Shown here: positions 24,322 to 31,259 of the stretch, in pieces | How positions within the stretch are numbered: the first letter of the stretch is position 1 | Layout: each line of letters opens with the position of its first letter | Origin: Clostridiales bacterium UBA1752 | GTDB lineage: Bacteria > Bacillota > Clostridia > Oscillospirales > CAG-382 | Assembly (NCBI GenBank): GCA_002314835.1 | Contig: DCHM01000048.1 | Location: 18,735-54,828, forward strand | Length of the DNA stretch: 36,094 bases | Direction of reading: 5' to 3' | Program-made: the position numbers and the translations under genes | Notes under the pieces: generated by a model | Seen by the model: the letters and a program-made list of their open reading frames with translations, nothing else | Databases searched by the model: none | What the model was told of the DNA's origin: nothing

Positions 24322-25141
24322 TGATGAACGAAACGCCGCAGGAAACAAGGTAAAACGCCAAATTGACTATTACCGTGCAGGCGCCGGGCTGCAGGTCTAG
24401 ACCTGCGGCAAACATATTGCCGAGGCTAAAGCCGACTATCGAGAGCACCGCTGACGCAATAACTACGCCCTTAAAGCTTTTAAACAGCCTCATAGCCGTG
24501 AGTGACGGGAAAATAATGAGTGCCGAAATCAACAGCGCACCCATCAGTCTCATGCCGACAACTACCGTGACAGAGGTGAGCAGTGCGAGCAGGGTGTTGT
24601 AAAGCCCGACTTTAATACCCGTTGCACGGGCAAAGGATTCGTCAAACGTGACGCTGAAAATGCGCTTGTAAAATACCAGATACAGCACGAGCACCATCAG
24701 CGACAGTGCCAAGCCGAGGTAAACGTCGGTGTTTGTGACCGAATATATGTTGCCGAAAAGTGAGTTTTCGAGTTCGCCCGAGAGCGACGGCGAATTGGCT
24801 ATCACTATCGTGCCTATGGCGAGCGCACCCGTCGAGATAACGGCTATCGCCGCGTCACCCTTGATGTGACTGCTTTCCTGCAATCTGAGCAAAAAGAAAG
24901 CCGCGAGCGCCACTATAGGCAGGGAAACGTATATCGGTTCGGCTCCGAGAGCGTAGGCTATCGCCATAGCCGCAAAGCCGACGTGCGACAGTCCGTCGCC
25001 TATCATAGAGTATCGCTTTAGCACGAGATTGACGCCGAGCAGTGCCGCGCAGAGCGAAACCGCTCCGCCGACCGCAAACAGCCTCAGTAGTATGCCACGG
25101 GTGTATTCCATGGCAAAGAGCTCGGTCAATGTTTCAAACAT
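24308..25141 (-). CDS. znuB: Metal (zinc/manganese-type) ABC transporter permease
   Basis: 277 residues from the ATG at 25141 (MFETLTELFAMEYTRG). The frame is open for 41 more codons, but GAGAGGAGTG stands before this ATG and the upstream residues are the znuC region in another frame. There are about eight hydrophobic segments, with the ABC-3 family motifs LKRYSMIGDGLSHVGFA near residue 42 and MRLMGALLISALIIFPSLTA near residue 200. It overlaps the ATPase gene by 16 bases. It is the membrane channel of a high-affinity divalent metal importer; zinc is the likely substrate because the first gene of the operon is Zur-like, but manganese cannot be excluded. Confidence 0.9.
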   Translation of the reverse strand: MFETLTELFAMEYTRGILLRLFAVGGAVSLCAALLGVNLVLKRYSMIGDGLSHVGFAAMAIAYALGAEPIYVSLPIVALAAFFLLRLQESSHIKGDAAIAVISTGALAIGTIVIANSPSLSGELENSLFGNIYSVTNTDVYLGLALSLMVLVLYLVFYKRIFSVTFDESFARATGIKVGLYNTLLALLTSVTVVVGMRLMGALLISALIIFPSLTAMRLFKSFKGVVIASAVLSIVGFSLGNMFAAGLDLQPGACTVIVNLAFYLVSCGVSFIKKRG

Positions 25142-25839
25142 TCTATGCACTCCTCTCCCATATAGTATTTGCCTATTTCGCTGTGCATATATTGGTGGGC
25201 AGTGCCAAAGAAATAAGACTTGTCGTATAAATGCAGTATGTGTGACGCCTGCTCGACCGAGCATTTGACGTCGTGCGAAACCATTATTACGGTGATTCCG
25301 CTCTTATTGATGTCCTTGATGATTTCATACAGCTCGTGTGTAACGAGAGGGTCGAGCGCGGCTACGGGCTCGTCGAGCAACAATAGCCTCGACGTTGCAC
25401 ACAGTGCGCGCGCCAGCAGTACGCGTTGCTGTTGACCGCCCGAAAGGTCGCGGTACGACTGATTTGCAAGGTCCTTAATGCCGAGGCGCTCGAGGTTTGA
25501 CATAGCGGTGTCCTTTTGCTTTTTTGTAGCAAACGGCCACGCAAAGCCGCCGCGGCAGCCCGACAAAACTATCTCAAAGACCGAAGCGGGAAAGTCTCTC
25601 TGCGAGCCAGTCTGCTGAGGCAGATAACCGATTTCGGTAGCTTTGAGCCCGTCGCCGAAGGTTATGACACCCTTTGAAGGCGCCTTTAATCCGAGCAGGG
25701 CTTTGACGAGCGTTGACTTGCCGGAGCCGTTTTCGCCGAGTATGCAGAGATATTCGCCGCCCTGCAGGTCAAAGCTCAGATTGTTTATTACGTCTCTGCC
25801 GTCGTACGACAGCGTGACGTTATCGCATTTTAAGAGCAT
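25126..25839 (-). CDS. znuC: Metal ABC transporter ATP-binding protein
   Basis: 237 residues with all ABC ATPase motifs: Walker A GENGSGKST (35-43), Q-loop in YLPQQ, signature LSGGQQQR (132-139), Walker B LLLLDEP (Asp156, Glu157) and the switch His189 in MVSHD. The family resemblance is to ZnuC/MntB-type importer ATPases (SVFEIVLSGCRG). Its ATG shares its A with the znuA TGA stop (TGATG), so translation is coupled. It energises uptake of metal delivered by the lipoprotein encoded just upstream. Confidence 0.93.
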   Translation of the reverse strand: MLLKCDNVTLSYDGRDVINNLSFDLQGGEYLCILGENGSGKSTLVKALLGLKAPSKGVITFGDGLKATEIGYLPQQTGSQRDFPASVFEIVLSGCRGGFAWPFATKKQKDTAMSNLERLGIKDLANQSYRDLSGGQQQRVLLARALCATSRLLLLDEPVAALDPLVTHELYEIIKDINKSGITVIMVSHDVKCSVEQASHILHLYDKSYFFGTAHQYMHSEIGKYYMGEECIECLKH

Positions 25840-26759
25840 CAGCTTAGCGCTCCTTTCAGTGTTTGCAGATTTTGATACATAAGGTTGATATAAGTGACAC
25901 CGCTTGCAAAGCGGTCTCTTTCGACCCTGTGGCAGGAGGTCAGCAGGGTGACGGTACAGCCCGTTTCGGCGGCTATACAGCTCGCGGTAAGCTTTGACGA
26001 AAACTCGGTGTAAAACACGGTGCTAAGCCCCGTTTCGTCGAGTGACTCCTTGATTTCGGCGAGCTTGTGCAGGCTCGGCGCTACGTCTCCGTCGGCACAT
26101 CCGCTGAACGCCGCAGTGTGCGTCAGCCCGTATCTCTCGCAAAAGTATAAAAACGGGAATACGTCGCCGACTATGAGCGTTTTGTGCTCTACGCTCTCAA
26201 AGAGCGAGACGAAAGCGGCGTCGAGCTCTCTCAGCCCGTCCTGATACTCAGCCGTGTTTTTGTTGTATTCTACGGCGTTTGCACCGTCGAGCTCATTGAC
26301 CAGCTCATTTATGTGATTGCAAATCTCTATCGCGTTGAGCGGCGAGGTCCACACGTGCAGGTCGTATTCGTGCTCGTGTTCGTGCTCTTCTTCCTCGCTC
26401 TCTTCGTCCTCATCCAATAGCTCTACGCAGTCAATGAGGCGCAGTACCGTAATCGACTTTGGCGAAGCGGATACCGCTTTTTCGACCGTCTCGTCGTTTT
26501 CGCCTCCGCCGTATATCAGCAGGTCGCAGGATTGCAGCGCGGCTGTTTCGGACAGAGTGAGCGTGTGAGAATGAACGTCTGCGTCTGACGGCACTATCAG
26601 CTTAACGTCCGCTACGTCGCCGCAGACACCGCGTGCAAAGTCGTACGAAGGGAAATCAAGGCAGGCAACCTTTAGCTTGCCGCCGTCATCTGCAGGTGTA
26701 AAAGAGCAGGATGACAGCAAAAGTGCGCAAATAAATATAAAGATAACCGTTTTTTTCAT
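25839..26759 (-). CDS. znuA: Metal-binding lipoprotein of the ZnuA type with acidic/His-rich loop
   Basis: 306 residues from the ATG at 26759; the 50 upstream residues in frame are the zur region. A lipobox LSSC (Cys18) gives membrane anchoring. Ligand candidates are His63 or His65 (DVHSHT) and His135 (DLHVWTSP). Before the second sits an acidic/His loop (EEEEHEHEHEYDLH), typical of zinc-type binding proteins. At the third ligand site, where zinc proteins usually have His, this one has Asp199 (VGDVFPFLYF). At the usual C-terminal Asp site stands SCH (Cys276, His277). Specificity is therefore less certain than the neighbours suggest. It overlaps zur in an ATGA and is preceded by GAGGAC. Confidence 0.88.
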   Translation of the reverse strand: MKKTVIFIFICALLLSSCSFTPADDGGKLKVACLDFPSYDFARGVCGDVADVKLIVPSDADVHSHTLTLSETAALQSCDLLIYGGGENDETVEKAVSASPKSITVLRLIDCVELLDEDEESEEEEHEHEHEYDLHVWTSPLNAIEICNHINELVNELDGANAVEYNKNTAEYQDGLRELDAAFVSLFESVEHKTLIVGDVFPFLYFCERYGLTHTAAFSGCADGDVAPSLHKLAEIKESLDETGLSTVFYTEFSSKLTASCIAAETGCTVTLLTSCHRVERDRFASGVTYINLMYQNLQTLKGALS

Positions 26760-27160
26760 TTTTTGTCCTCGCTCTTGCAACCGAGACAGGTGCCGTATAT
26801 GACGGTGCGCTCGTTGTCTATCAAAAAGCCGTGACCGCCCTCGATGTGACCTCTCAGCTCGTCCATAAACGAGCAGTCGAGATGTCCGACCCTGCCGCAT
26901 TTGGTACACTTAAAGTGTATATGTCCGTGGCAGTCGTGACCGTCTAAATATTGATAGGTGTCACTGCCGCCCGATTCCGCAGGGTACTTTGCACACAGTC
27001 CGTCGCTCTCGAGCGCACTAAGAGCTCTGTAAACCGTGGTTTTGCCCACTCCGCCGCCTACAGCTTCGTATATTTCAGCCACGGTAAAACTGCTGTCGGG
27101 GTGCGACAGCAAAAATTGCTTTACCGCGTCTTTTTGCTTTGTATTGTAGTTGCTGCGCAA
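26756..27160 (-). CDS. zur: Fur-family repressor, probably Zur
   Basis: 134 residues. A winged-helix DNA-binding domain (FTVAEIYEAV, KTTVYRALSALE) is followed by the His/Cys-rich regulatory segment HDCHGHIHFKC (75-85) and two structural CxxC pairs (Cys85/Cys88 and Cys125/Cys128). The start codon is TTG at 27160, because GGAG lies 7 bases before it and the reading frame then matches the family length. Position at the head of znuA-znuC-znuB indicates a zinc-dependent repressor that shuts off uptake and itself when zinc is plentiful. The operator, promoter -10 and ribosome site all lie within one 33-bp dyad just upstream. Fur or PerR specificity is less likely by context. Confidence 0.88.
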   Translation of the reverse strand: MRSNYNTKQKDAVKQFLLSHPDSSFTVAEIYEAVGGGVGKTTVYRALSALESDGLCAKYPAESGGSDTYQYLDGHDCHGHIHFKCTKCGRVGHLDCSFMDELRGHIEGGHGFLIDNERTVIYGTCLGCKSEDKK

Positions 27161-27166
27161 AACAAA

Positions 27167-27199
27167 ACTCCAATCTGAAAATGAATTTCAAATTGGAGT
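27167..27199 (-). promoter_or_regulatory. 33-bp dyad: putative Zur operator overlapping -10 and ribosome site
   Basis: Arms ACTCCAAT (27167-27174) and ATTGGAGT (27192-27199) flank a Fur-box-like 7-1-7 core TGAAAATGAATTTCA (27176-27190). Fourteen of 16 symmetric pairs match around G27183. On the minus strand the promoter -10 (27197-27202) overlaps one arm and the zur ribosome site GGAG (27168-27171) lies in the other. Confidence 0.7.
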
Positions 27200-27224
27200 A
27201 TATCATAAAATATTGATTTGTCAA
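27197..27224 (-). promoter_or_regulatory. Promoter of the zur-znuACB operon
   Basis: On the minus strand TTGACA (27219-27224) is followed after 16 bases by TATACT (27197-27202). The -35 box overlaps the birA stop codon (27221-27223). The predicted start falls inside the operator dyad. Confidence 0.7.
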
Positions 27225-27937
27225 TACCCAACGCCGATTCCGCGCACCGAAACTTCAAATCCCGATAGCGTTTCTGCTTCGCCGTTTGTATATTCCACTA
27301 CCAAAAAGCCTTTGTCGGTTATGCTTTTTGCGATTGCGGTGCGTTTGGAGCCGTCCTTATAAACCGTAATCTCGCGGCCTAAGACGCAACTGCATTTTTT
27401 GTATTCGGGCAGATAATAGCCGCTATGCAGGTCGCCTATACGGCTTATCAGTCTGTGCGCTATCTCGTTTACCAGCGGTTCTCTGAGTGATATGTCACAC
27501 CCGAGACAGCCTGCACCGTCTATACCGAGCGCATTGGACGCGAGGTTGATGCCTATGCCGACGACTATGTACGAGATTTTGTCGCCGTCAAAACCGTTTT
27601 CGACGAGTATTCCGCACACTTTGCGGCCATGATAAATAAGGTCGTTGACCCACTTTATGCTCGTCGATATACCGCAGACCGTCTCTATCGCACATTTCGT
27701 CTCTACTGCGGTCATGGCGGTGAGGCTGATGAGCTCGTCAAACGATATTTCGGGCCTTAGTATGACCGACATATACACTCCGCCGCTTGGCGAAACAAAA
27801 TGCCTGCCGAGCCTGCCTCTGCCGCAGGTCTGAGTGTCGGCAAAAACCACCGTGCCGTTTAGGGCGCCGTTTTGCGCCAGAGCCTTGGCGTAGCCGTTAG
27901 TGCTATCGACCGTCGCCAAACGTATCGTTTGCGGCAT
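27221..27937 (-). CDS. birA: Biotin--[acetyl-CoA-carboxylase] ligase, catalytic domain only
   Basis: 238 residues. The biotinoyl-AMP motif GRGRLGRHFVSP follows STNGYAKA and TVVFADTQTCGRG; the catalytic core continues with SIKWVNDLIYHGRKVCGILVE and VVGIGINL, and a small C-terminal SH3-like domain (about 185-238) is present. The N-terminal winged helix that makes E. coli BirA a repressor is absent, so this is a monofunctional ligase that attaches biotin to carboxyl carrier proteins. CGGAGGTGATAAT precedes the ATG. It has its own promoter at 27959-27987 and no terminator before zur, whose -35 overlaps its stop codon. Confidence 0.93.
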   Translation of the reverse strand: MPQTIRLATVDSTNGYAKALAQNGALNGTVVFADTQTCGRGRLGRHFVSPSGGVYMSVILRPEISFDELISLTAMTAVETKCAIETVCGISTSIKWVNDLIYHGRKVCGILVENGFDGDKISYIVVGIGINLASNALGIDGAGCLGCDISLREPLVNEIAHRLISRIGDLHSGYYLPEYKKCSCVLGREITVYKDGSKRTAIAKSITDKGFLVVEYTNGEAETLSGFEVSVRGIGVGY

Positions 27938-27958
27938 ATTATCACCTCCGTTTGCAGC

Positions 27959-27987
27959 ATTTTAGCATTTAAAGCCAAAAAAATCAA
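27959..27987 (-). promoter_or_regulatory. sigma-A promoter for birA
   Basis: On the minus strand TTGATT (27982-27987) is followed after 17 bases by TAAAAT (27959-27964) with TGC before it (extended -10). It is divergent to the promoter of the solute-binding protein genes. Confidence 0.65.
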
Positions 27988-28002
27988 CTCATAATAAATA
28001 TA

Positions 28003-28031
28003 TTGACAGATTTTTGATTTTGTGTTAATAT
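28003..28031 (+). promoter_or_regulatory. Promoter of the first solute-binding lipoprotein gene
   Basis: TTGACA (28003-28008) is followed after 17 bases by TAATAT (28026-28031). A perfect TATAAT at 28040-28045 lacks a well-placed -35 and is less likely to be the main -10. GAAAGGAC and the ATG at 28066 follow. Confidence 0.55.
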
Positions 28032-28035
28032 TAAC
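28024..28035. promoter_or_regulatory. Perfect 12-bp palindrome over the -10 region, candidate operator
   Basis: GTTAATATTAAC is fully self-complementary and covers the proposed -10 (28026-28031) of the solute-binding protein promoter. The position suits repression; no regulator gene is adjacent, so the binding protein is unknown. Confidence 0.4.
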
Positions 28036-28065
28036 CGAATATAATTAAAAGAAAGGACTTAAATT

Positions 28066-29598
28066 ATGAAAAAAACACTTTGCGCTTTGCTATGCCTTTT
28101 GACCGTACTGTCCGTCATGCTCGTTTCGTGCACCGGCACAAACAATCAGGGCGGCGAATCAAAAGATTCCACCAGCACTGCAGAGACCAGCACCGGTGAA
28201 GAAAGCACCGTCGATACCGAGTATTACGACGAAGCCACCGGCAAATACGTTTTAGCATCCGATATGCCCGATTTTGACTTTACAGAAACCGAGTTTAAGG
28301 TTGCAGTTATCGACAACATTTCTCAGTCAACCTATTTCAACGAGGATATCGAAAATCTCTATGATACCACCGACGAGGCTATCCGCACCGCAGTCTCCGA
28401 GCGTAACAATATCATAGAGGAAAAATACGGCGTCAAGATCAAGGCTTACGCCGTCAGCGACATCTATAACGAAATCATCCAGGACGCCGAAGGCGGCACG
28501 GGTCTGTACGACGCGGCAATGCCGTTTATGAGCACTGCGGCTACTCTCGCAGCCAGCAGCAAGCTTTACGACCTCTCTTCCTACGCGGCGCTCCATTTCG
28601 ACGCTCCCTATTGGGAGGCTATCGCTACCGACACTGCCGAAATCGGCGGCAAGGTTTACTTTACCACCGGCGATATCTCCATGATGCCAAAGATCGTTTC
28701 TTTTGCTATCACGTTTAACAAAGACCTCTTGAATGACATCGACAGCAGCGTTGACCTCTATCAAGAGGTTATCGACGGCACCTGGACGTTTGACCGTCTG
28801 GTACAGCTCTCCAAGGCGGCTACCAGCGACAGCGACGGCACCGCAGGCATGGCTTATACCGACAACTGGGGTCTGTCCTCCTCTTATAACGACGCACTCG
28901 CATATTATATTGCCGCAGGCGAAACCCTCTGTGCAAAGGACGCCAACGGCAAGCCTATTATCTCCATCGGCACACAGCGTTCCGTTAACGTAGCCATCGA
29001 CCTCCTCACCAAGCTCGAGGAGAGAGATACATGGGCTTATATCTGCAACAGAGATAACGGCGTCGTTCCCAACATCTGGGCTACTTCGCTCGACGTATTC
29101 GGCGAAGGCAGATGCCTCTTCCGCACCACCGCGTTCAGCGCTATCAAAAAGCTCCGCGCATACACCAAGGGCGTTGAGTTTGGCATAGTTCCTCTGCCCA
29201 AGTATGACACCGAGCAGGATGAATACTACACCTACTCCAATCCTAACTACGCGGCTTGCGTCGTTATTCACCTCGGTGCAAAGAATCCCGAATTCTCGGC
29301 TTATATGCTCGAGGTACTCGCTTGCGAATCCAAAAACTACCTCACTCCCGCATATTACGAGACCGTCCTCAAGGACCGCGATATGAAGGACGAAGAGAGC
29401 GAACAGATGCTCGACGAATACGTATTTAAAAACATCGTTTACGATATAGGCGTAGTTTACAACTTCGGCAGCATCGGATCTTTGCTCTCCGGTCTGATGA
29501 GCACCGACAGCGTAGCCGTTGCTTCTACACTCGACAACCAGTCCGGCACTTATCAAGCCGCTATTGACGTACTACTCGAAGCGTTTGGCGTCAATTAA
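28066..29598 (+). CDS. Extracellular solute-binding lipoprotein, paralogue 1
   Basis: 510 residues. A signal peptide with lipobox LVSC (Cys22) is followed by a Ser/Thr/Glu-rich linker and a periplasmic-binding-protein-like body. It has the order of family 1 (sugar-type) binding proteins: an N-terminal FKVAVIDN strand, YDAAMPFMSTAATLA, DISMMPKIVSFAITFNKDLL, WTFDRLVQLSKAA, and the C-terminal FSAYMLEVLACESKNYLTPAYYETVL. It is clearly related to the next two products but more distant from them than they are from each other. It probably captures an oligosaccharide at the cell surface. No permease or ATPase for such a transporter is in the window. It is first in the cluster and 17 bases ahead of paralogue 2. 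Confidence 0.8.
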   Translation: MKKTLCALLCLLTVLSVMLVSCTGTNNQGGESKDSTSTAETSTGEESTVDTEYYDEATGKYVLASDMPDFDFTETEFKVAVIDNISQSTYFNEDIENLYDTTDEAIRTAVSERNNIIEEKYGVKIKAYAVSDIYNEIIQDAEGGTGLYDAAMPFMSTAATLAASSKLYDLSSYAALHFDAPYWEAIATDTAEIGGKVYFTTGDISMMPKIVSFAITFNKDLLNDIDSSVDLYQEVIDGTWTFDRLVQLSKAATSDSDGTAGMAYTDNWGLSSSYNDALAYYIAAGETLCAKDANGKPIISIGTQRSVNVAIDLLTKLEERDTWAYICNRDNGVVPNIWATSLDVFGEGRCLFRTTAFSAIKKLRAYTKGVEFGIVPLPKYDTEQDEYYTYSNPNYAACVVIHLGAKNPEFSAYMLEVLACESKNYLTPAYYETVLKDRDMKDEESEQMLDEYVFKNIVYDIGVVYNFGSIGSLLSGLMSTDSVAVASTLDNQSGTYQAAIDVLLEAFGVN

Positions 29599-29615
29599 CT
29601 ATTAGGAGAGTAAGC

Positions 29616-31154
29616 ATGAAAAAGCTGTTTGTGCTTTTGCTTTGTCTGACCGTTTGCATAGTGCCGGTATTGGTAGCCTGCAACAGCGGCACCGTGACCG
29701 ATACCTCGTCTGCCGTTTCCGATTCTCAAGGTGACGTCAGCGATGCTGATGAGTCAAAGGAAACCGAAATCCCCGGCTACAACCCCGAAACCGGCAAGTA
29801 CGAGCCTAACCTTCCCGAATATAAATGGGAAGAGGACAAAGAGTTTAAGGTTTTGGTGTATTCCAACGAAGTACAGACCACATACTTTTCCGAGGACGTA
29901 GAGCCTGACCTTTACGAGACTACCGACGAGGCACTCAACGAAGCAGTCAGAGAACGTAACAACCAGCTCTCGGAAAAGTATAAGAACGTAAAAATCAAGG
30001 CGTATAAGGTCGCCGATGCGGCAGCTACGCTTGCGCAGGAGATTCAGGCGCCCACCGTCGGCTACGATGCCGCTATGCCGTTTTTGTCGAGCGCCGTTTC
30101 CATGGCTCAGTCAAAAGCGTTTTATAACCTTGCTGAGTTTGACGAATACATCGACCTCAGTATGCCGTGGTGGGACCAAAACTTCCTCGACGTAATGACA
30201 ATAAATGACAAGGTGTATTTTGCAATAGGCGATATTTCGATAATGCAAAAGATAGTCAGCGGTGCCGTTGTCTATAATAAAGAAAACTTAGCCAGCATTG
30301 CACCCGACGTCAACATCTATCAAGAGGTCAGAGATTACGAGTGGACGTTTGACCGCATGGTAGAGCTCGCAAAGCTCTATACCAAGGACAATGACGGCGA
30401 ACAGGGTATGTCATACAAGGATTGCTGGGGCATCAGCGGTTCTTATAGCTTGCCTCTCAGCTATTATATGTCGAGCGGTGAGCATTTTGTAACCAAGGGT
30501 GCCGACGGCAATCCGTATATCGCTTTTGATACAGACCGCTCAATCACTGTTGCACAAAAGATATTGACGACTTTTGCAGAGCAAGGCACGTGGATTCTTT
30601 ACAGCAATGAGATTGTCGGCAGTAACAAGGACATCTGGACTGCTTCTCTCGACATATTCGGCGAAAACCGCGCACTCTTTTATAACTGCGCATTCAGCGC
30701 TATCAAAAAGCTGCGCAATTATACCGATCTTGACGAGTGGGGATTTTTGCCCAGACCTTTGCTTGACAGCACGCAGGACACCTATTATACGCCGTGTTCC
30801 GCACGTTCCGCTTACGGCATCGTAATACCTACCAGTGCACCCGATCCCGAGTTTTCGGCATTTATGATTGAAGCGATGTGTGCCGAAGCAAAGAACTATA
30901 TCACTCCGGCATATTACGAAACTATCCTCAAGGGCAGAGATACCAAGGATGAGGACAGCGAAGAAATGCTCGACAAATATATCTTTGCCAACATCGGCTA
31001 CGACTTGGGCGTTACCTACAACTTGGGCAGCATCAGCGAGATGTTCAGCACATTGGCAGGTGCACACTCAGCCGACATTGTTTCGCAGTTTGACGCTCAG
31101 AGAGACGTTATTCAGACTGCCATAGATAACCTAATCGCAGCGTATTCCGATTGA
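29616..31154 (+). CDS. Extracellular solute-binding lipoprotein, paralogue 2
   Basis: 512 residues. Lipobox LVAC (Cys22), an acidic linker, then the same body as paralogue 1, beginning with GYNPETGKYEPNLPEYKWEE. It shares long identical stretches with paralogue 3, for example VRERNNQLSEKYKNVKIKA, AEFDEYIDLSMPWWDQNFLD and YYETILKGRDTKDEDSEEML, and runs of identical DNA of 38 and 67 bases, so the pair arose by a fairly recent tandem duplication. Differences cluster in the linker and in segments such as NSGTVTDTSSAV and LPLSYYMSSGEHFV. TAGGAGAG precedes the ATG. A terminator with an embedded promoter follows the stop. Confidence 0.8.
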   Translation: MKKLFVLLLCLTVCIVPVLVACNSGTVTDTSSAVSDSQGDVSDADESKETEIPGYNPETGKYEPNLPEYKWEEDKEFKVLVYSNEVQTTYFSEDVEPDLYETTDEALNEAVRERNNQLSEKYKNVKIKAYKVADAAATLAQEIQAPTVGYDAAMPFLSSAVSMAQSKAFYNLAEFDEYIDLSMPWWDQNFLDVMTINDKVYFAIGDISIMQKIVSGAVVYNKENLASIAPDVNIYQEVRDYEWTFDRMVELAKLYTKDNDGEQGMSYKDCWGISGSYSLPLSYYMSSGEHFVTKGADGNPYIAFDTDRSITVAQKILTTFAEQGTWILYSNEIVGSNKDIWTASLDIFGENRALFYNCAFSAIKKLRNYTDLDEWGFLPRPLLDSTQDTYYTPCSARSAYGIVIPTSAPDPEFSAFMIEAMCAEAKNYITPAYYETILKGRDTKDEDSEEMLDKYIFANIGYDLGVTYNLGSISEMFSTLAGAHSADIVSQFDAQRDVIQTAIDNLIAAYSD

Positions 31155-31167
31155 TAGTAATTATGAT

Positions 31168-31196
31168 AAAAAGCCGCTTGCAAAAGCGGCTTTTTT
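31168..31196 (+). terminator. Terminator after paralogue 2
   Basis: AAAAAGCCGCTT (31168-31179) pairs perfectly with AAGCGGCTTTTT (31184-31195) around a GCAA (GNRA-type) tetraloop, followed by the T-run ending at 31196. Confidence 0.92.
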
Positions 31197-31206
31197 GTGT
31201 TATAAT
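31178..31206 (+). promoter_or_regulatory. Promoter embedded in the terminator, serving paralogue 3
   Basis: TTGCAA (31178-31183) lies at the hairpin tip and loop; 17 bases later comes a perfect TATAAT (31201-31206) with TGT directly before it (extended -10). The predicted start near 31213 leaves a leader of about 47 bases before paralogue 3. The same arrangement recurs at 32828-32856. Confidence 0.6.
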
Positions 31207-31259
31207 ACCCAAAGAGAGATAAAAAATCCCGTTTGAAATCAGTATTAAAGGAGAGAATC

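Noticed and set aside
28327..29556. Minus-strand open frame of 409 codons opposite the first solute-binding lipoprotein gene
   Set aside because: Antisense shadow with no start signals; the corresponding antisense frames of the two paralogues are shorter or broken, so it is not conserved even within the triplet.
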